From: Monodelphis domestica
Lineage: Eukaryota > Chordata > Mammalia > Didelphimorphia > Didelphidae
Direction of reading: 5' to 3'
DNA length: 64,000 nucleotides
NCBI RefSeq assembly: GCF_027887165.1
Contig: NC_077234.1
Coordinates: 193,322,947-193,386,946 of the forward strand
A program made the translations under genes and the position numbers. Each line of letters starts with the position of its first letter. Positions within the stretch are counted from its first letter, which is position 1. The notes under the pieces are model-generated. The model searched no databases. It had not been told where the DNA came from and saw only the letters and a list, made by a program, of their open reading frames with translations. Of the stretch, positions 20,960-31,729 are shown piece by piece.

Positions 20960-21480
20960 CATAGATCAATATTTTGACACAAATTAAATCTATTGTTGTT
21001 TTCGCCTTTCAGTTAATTCTTTGGAGGTAACATTGACAATGTATTCTTCCAGTATTAATTCTGTAGCTATACATAATGTTCTTTTGTTTCTACTCATTTC
21101 ATTGTTCCTTATCTTGTATAGTTCTTTCAAAGTATTTTTAAAAATTAATCTGTTCATCACTTCTTATGGCACAGTGGTTTTCCATCATAATCATATACCA
21201 CACCTTGTTGATCCATTCCCCAATTGATGGGCATCCCCTTGACATCCAGTTCTTTGCCACCCCAAAGAGAGCTGCTATAAGTATTTTGGAACATATGAGT
21301 TCTTTTCCTTTTCCCCTGATCTCCTTGGGAAACTGACCCAGCAAAGGTATTTCTAGTTATAAAAGTATACACAATTTTATGACTCTCTGGGTTTAATTTT
21401 AAATTACTCCCCAAAATGGTTGGATCAATTCACAGTTTCACCAATAGTGGATTAGTATCTCCTAGAGCTATATAGTCTTT
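20960..21480 (-). mobile_element. Old L1 LINE 3' end
   Basis: Reversed L1 tail. The plus strand shows CCACACCTTGTTGATCCATTC, CCCAATTGATGGGCATCCCC, TCCAGTTCTTTGCCACC, GAGAGCTGCTATAAGTATTT and AGTTTCACCAATAGTGG. These match the C-terminal ORF2/3' UTR region seen less diverged at 43860-44560. The open frames here are remains of that region. Confidence 0.75.
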
Positions 21481-21790
21481 TTTTAAAAAAAGGAATAATT
21501 AAAAGATTGATGATGTATAGAATTATATACATATATGTGCATACTTATGCATATACATATGCACATAAACATACTTAAAATAAGGTTTCTAAATATAATA
21601 AATAAAATATTTCATTAAATTAACTTATTAATGTACATATTGTATTATGTATTATAAAGTATAAGTATATCATAAAATTAATCAATTAATTAATAAAAAT
21701 TTAATTAAATTGTAAAAAGTAAATAATAAACTTAAGTAAAATAAAATATTTAAGATTCAAAAGAAATAAATTATGTTGTAATACAATTAT
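21481..21790. repeat. AT-rich low-complexity DNA
   Basis: Runs of ATATAC, TTAATTAAT and AATAAAATAT words; no element recognised. Confidence 0.7.
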
Positions 21791-21811
21791 CAATGTATAT
21801 TTAAGTCAATG

Positions 21812-22002
21812 GGGAGTAGCATAGGGGACAGAGCATCAGAACTGGAATTGGAAGGATTCAAATCTGGCCTCAGACACACCCTATATGGGTGATCCTGGGC
21901 AAGTCATTTAACCCTCATTGCCTAGTCCTTACCACTCTTCTGCCTTAGAACCAATACATAGTACTGATTCTAAGATGGAAGGTAAGAGTTTAAAAAAAAT
22001 TA
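21812..22002 (+). mobile_element. SINE-B
   Basis: GGACAGAGCATCAGAACTGG, AAATCTGGCCTCAGACAC, GATCCTGGGCAAGTCATTTA, CATTGCCTAGTCCTTACC, ACTCTTCTGCCTTAGAACC, end GGAAGGTAAGAGTTTAAAAA. Confidence 0.9.
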
Positions 22003-22029
22003 AGGGATCCCAGGTTAATAATTTCTAAT

Positions 22030-22118
22030 TTTTAAAAACGGGATTCTGAGAAGGGGTTCAATGACTTTGTTAGATTGCCAAAAGGTCCATAACACCAAAA
22101 AGATTAAGAACCCCTGTT
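22030..22118. mobile_element. hAT-like terminal fragment
   Basis: AAGGGGTTCAATGACTTTG, GCCAAAAGGTCCATAACACC and AAGATTAAGAACCCCTGTT resemble one end of a nonautonomous hAT element. Only one end is seen. Confidence 0.45.
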
Positions 22119-22119
22119 T

Positions 22120-22315
22120 TAGGAGGCAGCGAGGTAACTCAGCAGATTGTTGCCAGGCAGAGATCCTAGGTTTAGATTTAACCTCAGATACCTCCTAGCT
22201 GTGTGACCTTGGGCAAGTCACTTAACCCCCATTGCCTAACCCTTTCTGCTCCCCTGTCTTGAAATCAATATTGATTCCATGAAGTAAGGTAAGGGCTTAA
22301 ACAAATGGAAAAAAC
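22120..22315 (+). mobile_element. SINE-B
   Basis: GAGGCAGCGAGGTAACTCAG head, AGATCCTAGGTTTAGATTT, TGACCTTGGGCAAGTCAC, CCCCCATTGCCTAACCC, end GTAAGGTAAGGGCTTAAAC. Confidence 0.88.
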
Positions 22316-22538
22316 CTCTGTTTTCAAATTTGCCCAAAATGAGGACTACCTCTTTCTGTGGTTTAGAAAAGTACACCAGGGAGTATAAAGACGGATGGCA
22401 CAAGGAATTTTTAGACAGTGGAAAGAAAATTGTAAAAAATATTACTTCAACTCTTCCCCCTCCCCCATTGTCACATTCCCCCTTACTTTTCTTGCTCTTG
22501 TTTTATTTTCTTTTCTCTACAACCTCAACCCAGTGTAT

Positions 22539-22541
<3 letters not shown>

Positions 22542-22572
<31 letters not shown>
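22542..22572 (+). repeat. (TG)n microsatellite
   Basis: About 15 TG units in unique DNA. Confidence 0.95.
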
Positions 22573-22574
<2 letters not shown>

Positions 22575-23061
22575 TGTGGTGTGCATAGTTCTTTATCTTC
22601 ATATTCAACACAAGATCAGGTAAAAATAACTTGAGAAGGGGACATTTGGTAAGTTTGAAGGGTTTCTATGAAGAAATGCAGGGCAGGAAGTCCAAGACCT
22701 CTGAAACGCCACAGACCTATCAGCCAGACTCTTCCCATGATTTGGAAAAAGGGAAATGATGTGGGGATGGGGGAAATAGAGAAGGGTAAGTGCTTTCCCC
22801 AACATCAAAGGCTGCTTATCATTATGGCTAGAGGAAAGGAAAGAGAGGTGAAGCTTAGAGGAGATCAGAAAGGAGTAGACCCAGGCAGGATGTCTGGGAG
22901 AGAAGATAAAGCAAGCTATAAAAGAATTTTAAATAATGTACATGATGGCTCCATTTTTTAATCATATGTTTTTCATTCAATTGGGGGTACGTTTGGATTG
23001 TTATGGAGTTCGGTCTCTTGCTGAAGATAAATTATGATGTAATTAATTGGAAATTTCATGT
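22573..23061. other. No gene or repeat recognised
   Basis: Unique purine-rich DNA. The 97-codon plus frame at 22668-22961 has no recognisable domain. Confidence 0.45.
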
Positions 23062-23252
23062 GATTCAGTTGTTTTCAGTTATGTCTAACTCTTCATGACC
23101 CCATTTGGGATTTTCTTGGCTGGAAAGGTTTATCATTTCCTTCTCAAGCTACTTTTACAGATGAGGAAACTGAGGCTAACAAAGTTAAGTACCCCTGTCC
23201 AAGGTCACACAGATCACACAACTAATAAGTGTTGGCAGATTTGAACTTTTTT
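23062..23252 (-). mobile_element. SINE-A
   Basis: Reversed: TCAGTTATGTCTAACTCTTC, ATGACCCCATTTGGGATTTT, ACAGATGAGGAAACTGAGG. The tRNA head end is truncated. Confidence 0.85.
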
Positions 23253-23261
23253 AAGGTGAGA

Positions 23262-23365
23262 TTATTTTTTTAATAATTATTTATTTAATTAACTAACTGA
23301 TTTAGAATATTTTTCCATGATTACATGATTCATGTTCTTTCCTTCCCCCACCTTTAAGGTGGGAT
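23262..23365 (-). mobile_element. L1 3' tail fragment
   Basis: TTAGAATATTTTTCCATGATTAC, ATGATTCATGTTCTTTCC and CTTCCCCCACC match the reversed terminal block of the L1 family seen at 62340-62790. Confidence 0.55.
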
Positions 23366-23439
23366 TATTAAAGAGAAATTGAGAAGAAAGGACTTAATGC
23401 TGAGCCTAGATTTTTCCAGCAAAGTTTATTAATTATATG

Positions 23440-23668
23440 GCAGCTATAGTATTAGCCAAGGAGTCAGGAAGACCAGAGTTCAAATATTGCCTTAGACACA
23501 TATTAGCTGGGTAACTGTAAGCAAGTCACTTAGTCACTCAGACTCAATTTCCTCATTTGTAAAATAATGATTAAAATAGCATCTAACTCATAAGGTTGTT
23601 GTGAAGATCAAATGCTTTGTGAACTTTCAAGAGCCATAGAAAGTTTATCTATTATTATTATTAGCAGC
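23440..23668 (+). mobile_element. THER1-type SINE with (TTA)n tail
   Basis: AGGAGTCAGGAAGACCAGAG, TCAATTTCCTCATTTGTAAA, TAAGGTTGTTGTGAAGATC, then ATTATTATTATTA. Confidence 0.75.
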
Positions 23669-24509
23669 AACATCATTGTCACCTCTTGGTTCTATAGCAG
23701 AGTATTTTTATAGATGTATGGAGTATTTTGCAAACTTCAACTTTTATACCAGTTCTACGATCACTCTTCTGAAACAAAATTTAAAGAAAGTTTGCTATCT
23801 TAGAGGGAAATAAATGTAGTTTTAGCCTACAGAATTTGCCCCAGACGTAGACACAAACATCAATATCATTCCCATTATAGAAAGTTTTATGGATTTTTTT
23901 CAATGACTAAGAGCTTAAAAGGAGCAGTATTGTCTAGGTAGTTGCTAAAAATACTGGTTTACAAGTTAAAATCTGTGCCTGACATTGTTAAGCGATTTTT
24001 CATTGAAATTCAAGAAACTTCCTTGCTTTGTACCTCAGTTTCCCTTCCTAAAAAACAAACAACATTACAATTGTTAAGTGGTGCTGTAATGCTTCATATA
24101 CAATAATAACTGAAATTTGGAAAAGCCTATGCAAATTAAAATTTGATTTTTGTAAATTTTTCTTCCACTTGACACTCATAATCTGTTGAGGGAGACATTC
24201 TTGTTTTAAGGCCAAACCATGTGGGGAATGTTTGGTAAAGAAACTCCCTCTGCCAATACAGATTAGCAGCTTTTCTGCAACTTACCATCTAAGAGAGTTG
24301 TCTGTTGCCCTGAATGACCAGAATTGGTCAGAGAGGGCATTTGAACCCAAGTCTTCCTGAATCTCGGAAGTTCTCAATTCATGTAAATATGCTATTTCAT
24401 GGAATAAATATTACAGGAATTATTATTCCTTTCCTCTGGGATGTTTTCATCTTTAGGTTTTCATGTCACATTCTTTCTTGTCACACTTACCGATCTGAGT
24501 GTTCCTTCC
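23669..24509. other. No gene recognised
   Basis: Unique AT-rich DNA. The plus frame at 24314-24646 crosses into the L1 and is not a gene. Confidence 0.45.
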
Positions 24510-24662
24510 TACTAGACTCCTTTATTGACTCATCATCTATTTCAGGGTTTCTAGTACAATGTCAAATAGTAGAGGTGATAATGGGCATCCTTGTTTCACT
24601 CCTGATCTTACTGGGAAGACTTCTAATTTATCCCCATTGCAGATGATGCTTGCTGATGGGGT

Positions 24663-24862
24663 TTTTTTAAACCCTTACCTTCCGTCTTGGAGTCAATACT
24701 GTGTATTGACTCCAAGGCAGAAGAGTGGTAAGGGCTAGGCAATGGGGGTCAAGTGACTTGCCCAGGGTCACACAGCTAGGAAGTGGCTGAGGCCAGATTT
24801 GAACCTAGGACCTCCCATCTCTAGGCCTGGTTCTCAATCCACTGAGCTACCCAGCTGCCCCC
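24663..24862 (-). mobile_element. SINE-B at the L1 deletion point
   Basis: Reversed full-length copy: TTTAAACCCTTACCTTCCGTC, TATTGACTCCAAGGCAG, CAAGTGACTTGCCCAGGG, GAGCTACCCAGCTGCCCCCC. It sits exactly between two L1 ORF2 parts that should be about 1.7 kb apart. I see no clear target duplication around it. Confidence 0.92.
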
Positions 24863-25038
24863 CTCATGTGTGTTTCTTGTAGACAACATATGGTAGGATT
24901 TTGGTTTCTAATCCACCCTGCCATTTGCTTGTGTTTTATGGATGAGTTCATTCCATTCACATTCAGAGTTAGGATTACCAGCTGTGTATTTCTCAACATG
25001 TTGATTTCCACTTCTAGTCCTGCCCTTTCTTCTTTCAC
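24863..25038 (-). pseudogene. L1 ORF2p N-terminus (endonuclease start)
   Basis: The frame reads LVILTLNVNGMNSSIKHK then GWIRNQNPTICCLQETHMR. This is the start of the AP-like endonuclease, with the NVNG asparagine and the QETH glutamate that bind the metal and DNA. The frame is then cut by the SINE-B. Confidence 0.85.
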
Positions 25039-25039
25039 T

Positions 25040-25702
25040 ATTTGTTTCTACACCAGTGTTTTGTTTTTCATTGGTCCCCCTAATTCCCACCCTTATTTAT
25101 TTCCCTTTCTACCCCCTGTCCCTTCTTATTCCCCTCTTATTTTATTTATGGTCTTTTTAAACTACCCCCTCACCCTCTCCCTCCGTTGTACTGCTTCCCT
25201 CCCCACCAGTGCATTTGTTACCCTTCTACTTCCAATGGATTTGATTATTCTTCCTTCTTTGAGACAATTTCAATGCACATAAGAATTAAGTATTTCCTAT
25301 CTCCAACCTCTTTACCCTTCCAGTATATTGGTGTTCTCCCTCACTCCCGCCATGTGCTTCTTTATGACAAATAAACTTACCCCATTTTGTTTCTTTCTCC
25401 ATTTCTCTTAGTATTAACCCCTTTTTTAAACCTCAAGTTATATATGCATATATATGAACATATATATGTATGTATATATATATATTTATGCATACATATA
25501 TCTATTTACATATTTATGTCTTGGCATTTCATCCTATACAGTTTGTCACTGTTCTCTCTAAGTATAATTCTTCTAGCTACCCAGGTAATAATAACAATTT
25601 TTAAGAGTTACCAATATCCTCTTTTCTTTTAAGAATACATATCATTTTAACTTATTGGGTCCCTTTAAAAAAAAGGGTTTTTTGTTTGTTTTTTCCCTTT
25701 TC
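25040..25702 (-). other. L1 ORF1-ORF2 spacer
   Basis: About 660 bases lie between the ORF1 stop and the first conserved ORF2 residues, against about 60 in human L1. It includes a TA/TACA microsatellite at 25438-25512. The right-hand part leads straight into ORF2, so the spacer is probably native to this L1 lineage and not an insertion. Confidence 0.55.
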
Positions 25703-26748
25703 TTAATTACCTTTTGGTGATTCTCTTGAGTTCTGTGTTTGTGCATCAAATTTTCTGTTCAAGCCTGGTCTTTTCTTTACGAATGCTTGGAAGTCTTCTA
25801 TTTTATTAAATGACCATACTTTCTCCTGCAAGAATATAGTCAATTTTGCTGGGTAGTTGATTCTTGGTTGTAGACCCAGTTCCCTTGCTTTCTGGAAAAT
25901 CATATTCCACGTCTTTTGGTCCTTCAGTGTAGATGCAGCCAGATCCTGTGTTATACTCACTGTAGTTCCATGGTGTCTGAATGACTTCTTCTTGGTAGCT
26001 TTTAATATTTTTTTCCTTTGTCTGGTAGTTCTTGAAATTGGCTCTAACATTCCTGGGTGTTGTCAGTTGGGGATTAAGTACAGGAGGTAATCTGTGGATT
26101 CTTTCAATCTCCACTTGTCCCTCTTGCTCTAGAATGTTGAGGCAGTTTTTTTGGAAAATTTCCTGTAGACTGATGTCCAGGATTTTTTCTTTTGTCATGA
26201 TCTTCTGGTAGACCAATGATGCTTAAGTTGTCTCTCCTCAACCTGTTTTCTAAATCTTCCATTTTGTGTATGAGGTGTTTCATATTTTCCTCAATGTTTT
26301 CATTCTTTTGATTTTGTTTCATAATTTCCTGCTTCCTTGAGAAGCTGTTTGCTTCTAGTTGTTGTATTCTAGTTTTTAAAGACTGAATATCCTCCCTGGC
26401 TTTTTGGTCATCCTTCTCCTTCTGGTCTGATTTTCTTTGGAGGTCATCTTTCATCTCCTTTGCCTCATTTTCAAGCTGATTAATTTTGGTTTTCAAGACA
26501 CTATTTTCTGTTTCCAGATGATTTATTTTGCTTTTTAAGTTATTTTCTCTGTTGTCTTCAGCCTCTCTTAACTGTTTTTTTTTTAATTGTGTTTTGAGTT
26601 CTACCAAAGCCTGTGTCCAATTTGCTGGAGTTTCTATGGTTTTCCTTGGTGTTCCCTGATCCTCCTCTGTTTCATTTGCTCTTTGTTCATTACCTGGATA
26701 GAAGCTGTCAATTGTAATTTTTTTTTTCTTTTTCTGTTTTTTACTCAT
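25703..26748 (-). pseudogene. L1 ORF1p relic
   Basis: ORF1p is the trimeric RNA chaperone of the L1 RNP. The frame opens MSKKQKKKKKITIDSF. A long coiled coil follows (about residues 45-190, with heptads around KSKINHLETENSVLKTKINQ). Next comes the RRM entry RRDNLSIIGLPE. The C-terminal domain survives as DLAASTLKDQKTWNMIF and LQPRINYPAKLTIF, like the PRISYPAKL motif of primate ORF1p. The reading frame shifts near 26195 and again near 26045, so it cannot make the whole protein. Its total length of about 345 codons is normal for the family. Confidence 0.8.
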
Positions 26749-27363
26749 ATTTCCCCATTCTTTTCCCCCTGTAATTGCCTGTAGTCTTGATCCTCTCATT
26801 TTGTGCTAGATCTGTGAGTTTAGGCTGTTCTGTCCTGAAGAGATTGCTTCTCTGTTCTGCTGTTTGGTCAGGTAGTCTCATCTCCCCTGGCTGACAGCAG
26901 AAGCTAAAAAGGAGCTGGGTTTCCTGCCCTGTGGTCAAGGTTGTTGCCTGTAGTTTGTTGTCGCCTTTGCCCTTGGAGCTCAGTAAGAAAGGCTCTCAAA
27001 TCAGTTTGTGAAGGAAGGGGTGTTGGAGCTTTAACTTCCCTGTCCTCTGAAGGCTTCTTATCTGCCCTTATTGATGAGATTGAGCCAGAGCAGTTAATCT
27101 GCAAAGCTGGTTGTGCCCTAAGGCCAAAACCTCCTGAAAAAGGGTAGTGGGTAGGGTAAGATGGAATGTTTCAAATGTGACTGGGTTGCCTACTCCATGA
27201 TTCTCCTCCAGCTGCTTCTACACCACCTGTGTTTTAAGCCCTGAGCCTGGCACAGCTTTGCTGACAAGGTTCTCCCTCCAGACTAGCGCCCTTGCCCACT
27301 AAGAGATTCCAGCCACCACTGGAGGCTCAGCACTGTAGATAGGAGAGGGGTTCAGGTGTTGGG

Positions 27364-27959
27364 TGTCCAGGAGAACCCTGGGGTTTAGGAAGGATACCTT
27401 TTGCAAGAATACAAGACCCCAACTTAGCTTAAAAATAAAAAGAAAAATTTATTAATTTAGAAAGTAATGTTGAGAATGGCTAGCAGGATAGTACAGGTAG
27501 AACAGCAAAATGGAAGGCTGCAACTTGGGAGGACAGCATAGATGGAAAAGCTGTCCCCCAGATGACATCATTTCTGGGGATTTTACACTCTTCACAACAG
27601 ATACTGTGTCATGATGAGTACATGACTCTAAAGTGGTAAAACCTCAAGCATTTGATGGGGGGATTTGGTCATCTGACCAGAATCTGCCTGGAGACATAGG
27701 GGATGACCCTCATAAAAGATTCTCTAGTTTAGGGAACAGATGGATGTCTAAGATACAGCCTGATAGTATTGAGGTGTAGCCTGGAGGTGCATCTCTCTGT
27801 CCATCTTAAATCTAAAGGATAATCAAAGAGGGTAATCCTCTCAGGGTTCTATAGGAGTTATTAGATGTTTGGGGTTAGGAGTCACAAGGATATAAGGGAA
27901 CAAAGGAATTTCCCTGATAATAGTTTGCCTGAGTTTCTAGGGGTACAGTGCCCATGCCA
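27364..27959 (-). mobile_element. Endogenous retrovirus LTR (3' LTR)
   Basis: A 596-base LTR fossil. On the minus strand it starts TGGCATGGGC and ends CTCCTGGACA, so it has TG...CA ends. TTAATAAATTTTT near 27450 gives a polyadenylation signal and GGGGTCTTGTATTC marks R/U5. A purine tract, complement of TCTCCCCCCTCTCC, lies directly outside its start at 27960-27973, as expected upstream of a 3' LTR. No matching 5' LTR was found. A gammaretrovirus-like (class I) origin is likely. Confidence 0.7.
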
Positions 27960-28800
27960 TCTCCCCCCTCTCCAAATATCTGAGGGAAAAGGGGCAATGG
28001 TCTCAGCATTATGTAGCTTCTTCAGAGTTGAGAATGGTTGTAGAGCTGTTCCTGCCTATTGTCAGGAGAGAGAGGTATTGGCTACAGGCAATGTCCAAGG
28101 GTTCAAGTTGGGACAGTTGCAGAGGTTGGAGTGGCATCTGGGTGACTTCTATGAGTGATTTTACCCCAGAAACAACTAGAGAAGTGACAAGGTTACATAT
28201 GAAAGGTCCACATAGCCCACAGGGGAGTAGCCAAAATTGAAGTGGATAAGAATCTCCTTGAAGCCTTAGGTTTTGGGTAAACCTCTGAGGCACTGAAACC
28301 ACAGGTTAGAGTCCTCAGGTTCTCTCTGCTTTGGGGGAGTTTCATACACACCCAACAGTCAGAGGGACCTGCTTTGGTACTGCCTTCCCAAGTTGAATCA
28401 GGGAATTGTCTATATAGGTGGCTGGGCATGCATAAAGCATAGGAGAAGACCCAAAATGTAAGGAAAGAAATAGTTGTGGGTCAGGTAGTTAAGAGCTAAA
28501 GTAAAAGGCATTAAGATAGCAGGGAGGGAGAGGCTGTGGGCACAGGGTCTTTAGGGGCATGTCCTCAGTGAATGCCTAGGTCCTAGGTACCTGGGGACCT
28601 ACTTTGAGATCTGAGGAATGTGTCCAGTAACTTTTTCTCCTTATTGGCAGAAAGGACACAAGAGGGAGAGCCAGTCCCAAAGGCAGAGAAATGTAGAAAC
28701 CAGGAGTGGGGCAAAAACTAGGGCAACAGATACAAACAGAGAAAATTAGTATGCTAAAAATTGATATTAAACATCTGCATTTGGATATCTTAGCCAACAG
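27960..28800 (-). mobile_element. ERV internal remnant, env-like
   Basis: Internal DNA of the same provirus. A short stretch reads like envelope surface-subunit sequence with a CWVC (CxxC) motif at about 28346-28357, as in class I retroviral SU. The element is broken, with several breaks, and much of the internal region is missing. Its left edge at the polypurine tract is clear; its right edge is a guess. Confidence 0.5.
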
Positions 28801-29894
28801 ACTCCATCTTCACAAATCATCTTCTGACAGGAATAGATCCCTTTAGGAAATTGGATTCTTGAGTTGTTTGCAGAGTTGGTATGTGATGTTTTTGTTAAAG
28901 AATACGTTTGCAAAATACACATTAATACGGCATCTATAAACACTTGAGTAACAATATTTAACAGATGAATTTCTTTTACCCCAGATTCTGGAGGAAATTA
29001 AGAAAGTTTTGAGTTATATTTCCAAGCTCAAGATCCAAACTTCAATTGTGGTAAATTAAGGCTGCAAATATAAGCCATCTATTAATAAACTTCAACTACT
29101 TCTCAAAGTATGTTCCCTAACAATTTGAGAATTTTCAATTATTAACCTAATAGATTGTTTGAGGAAATGAAAATTTTAATTTTACAATTTGCTTTATGTG
29201 CTGATTATGGGAATTTGTCACAAAGGAATAGGCAGACAGGAAATCTATTTCCTCATGTCCCAAGAGACACAGTGAGTGGCTTCATGTACAAGCCAAGGCT
29301 GTCACTGGCTCATGCCATTATTGTATCACTCAAGGATTAGCAGCCTAGATGGTCAGGAAAGTCCAGTCCAAGTTGAGCCTTGTGTTGCCTTCTCTAACCA
29401 TCCTAGGACTTTCTCCTTAGAGTACTCCATCACCATTGGATCCCAGAAGCCTTTTTGCCTTAGAAGACAAATCTCAACCATTACAGCTGAGAGGAGTTCT
29501 GCTTATCAGCAGATAAAAAAATTTCCATATACTTCAAACAAGCTTTTCTGATCACTTGCCCACTCTTAGGATTCTTTAAAGCCTATGAGTCCACATTATA
29601 GCAGCTATTACGTATTTTAGCAATAATTAATATATCACAATTTAGTCACAAAACCCAAACAGGAGTATTCAATTCATTAGCTCTATAGTAAATACAAATC
29701 AGGACTACATCAATATCCTGACCCTAGGCCATCTGAAGGAACAAAAACAAGATCAGTCAGGAATCTCTCTAAGGAAATTTCAGAAAAATTCCAGAATTAT
29801 TTGTGATTTTCCAAAACCACATACATCAATTCTAGAAATTATCCCTAAGTTAAAAATCCAATTATGAGAGCAGAACATCTATCTATTCTCTTTC

Positions 29895-29982
<88 letters not shown>

Positions 29983-31500
29983 CATGAAAACCCTCTGCTT
30001 AAAAAGCAGAACACAACTTCCATTCTTCCTTCACAAATCTGCATACTCAAGCTTTATGGACTTTAGATCAAAGTCCCTCTTTCTTCTGCATTCAAACCCA
30101 ACATACCTGTTCACCTTCTCTGGCTTGCTTTTACCATCATAAATCAAATAAACATTCCATTCAGTATCACTTCAATAGCTAATCGGTAACCCAAAAGAAT
30201 TCTGATTTAAATGATTATATCTTTGAAATACTGTATCTTTAACATAGTACTCATCAATTATAAATTTCAGCTCATAGCATAAATTGGTAAACTGAGGTAA
30301 CCACTAAGATAACCACAAAATCTATGGTACAGTCAGGTTTGCAATGAGTTTTTGTTTACATCTAAACAATACTTAAAACACATATTTTAGCAGCAACTCA
30401 CATATTTCAAAAAATTTCATAAAGCATTTAGTATTACAGGATTTATTTTAAATTTTGAGATTTGAAACCTTTTAGAGGCCATAAACCTTAAAGCAAGCCT
30501 TTTGACAAGCAGGCTGGTTAATCTGTTTTTGAAACCAGGAAGTTAAATGTAATAATAAAGTTAGTCCAACTTTAATACACTGGGATGAAAACCATTGAGA
30601 TGAAATCCATTTGATAATTTTAAACAAAAACCAATTTTTGGTAAGTGTTAACACTTAAACCCATTTTTCCCCTTAAACCTCTTATGATGGAAAGACAGCT
30701 ACGGATGGAACACAGTCTTCTTGAGGATATACTGCTAAAAGGAAAAAAAACTGTTTTACAAAACTGATCCATGGCTTTTCTATACAGACTGAAATCTCAC
30801 CATCTGACAAAATTAAAATTAGGATGTTATTTTCTAAACCCACATATACACATGATCACAATTTTGAAATAAAAAGCAATAAATAACTCTAATAGAGAAA
30901 TTTAAGCATTATTGCTTCTGGCTAGCAGACAGGGAAAGGAAGTTTATCAGGACTTCTTATCTATCTCTATTTACCCAAAAACAGAGGATAATTGAGAATA
31001 GGTTGTTCTACAAGTTGGGGGGAAAACCCTTAGTTTTAAAAGTGTAAGACATTTAAAAATCCCCAAAAGTAGGGGTGTCTCACCCTCTTCCTCCCCACAA
31101 CAGAGGAGGAAGGCAGATCTGATCAATGAACCGATACCTGCCCTGTTTCCTTTTTCTCTATCTTGGCCTGGATTTATCAGCAAGCCCTTGCCTTAAACTC
31201 CAAGTAAAGAGTAGAGTTTGGAGAACTGGGAGCCTAGTGAGGGATTAAAGCTAAAAAGGTAAGGAGCTTCTATCTATATGCCCTCTTTCCTACAAAATAC
31301 ATCTAATTACCACCTGGTGTTAGAATTTAGGGCATCAAGAAGCCAATTTCCTCATTTTTCCCCCATGATGTTGCTCAGCTATGCAACATGAGAGGAAAAA
31401 AAACAGACAAAAAAAACAATTTTTTAAGTAGAAGATGGTGTTGCAATTCATGGTGCCATGGATAGGCCATGCTTCTTGCTTATCAAAGGTATAATGTGGC
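28801..31500. other. Unassigned AT-rich DNA; possible continuation of the ERV
   Basis: About 2.7 kb without any SINE or recognisable LINE, unlike the rest of the window. It may be more of the degraded provirus on its left, or unique DNA. I found no retroviral protein motif and no second LTR. A (TC)n tract lies inside it. Confidence 0.35.
29897..29977 (+). repeat. (TC)n microsatellite
   Basis: About 40 nearly uninterrupted TC units. Confidence 0.97.
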
Positions 31501-31504
31501 CATT

Positions 31505-31697
31505 CAACAGAATCCCTACTTTCCATCTTAGAATCAATATGGATTCTAAGGCAGAAGAGTGGTAAGGGCTAGGCAATAAGGGTTAAGTAACTTGCCCAGG
31601 GTCACAAAGCTAGGAAGTATCTGAAGCCAAGTTTGAATCCAGGACTTTCAGTCTCCAAGCCTGGCTTCCCATCTACTGAGCCACCCAGCTTCCCCCA
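31505..31697 (-). mobile_element. SINE-B
   Basis: Reversed: CCCTACTTTCCATCTTAGAA, TTCTAAGGCAGAAGAGTGG, AGTAACTTGCCCAGGGTC, GAGCCACCCAGCTTCCCCC. Confidence 0.9.
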
Positions 31698-31729
31698 CTT
31701 CCCTACTTCTATTGAAGACATCATCATTA

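Larger units (their letters stand above)
24540..27363 (-). mobile_element. L1 LINE with 5' UTR, broken, internally deleted
   Basis: On the minus strand the order is 5' UTR (about 27363-26750), ORF1 (26748-25703), a spacer of about 0.66 kb (25702-25040), the start of ORF2 (25038-24863), a SINE-B, then a reverse-transcriptase piece (24662-24545). The last encodes [18 protein letters not shown], the conserved L1 RT block. Most of the endonuclease, the early RT region and everything after the RT core is missing. The copy keeps a 5' UTR, which is rare because most L1 copies are 5'-truncated. Its left boundary is uncertain; its right boundary abuts an LTR. Confidence 0.8.

Noticed and set aside
22330-22961. 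Frames of 97 codons on the plus strand, considered as exons
   Set aside because: No domain, a TG microsatellite within the first, and no flanking splice sites.
31200-31330. A 5' LTR for the provirus at 27364-28800
   Set aside because: No sequence matching the 3' LTR and no primer-binding site was found between 28.8 and 35 kb.
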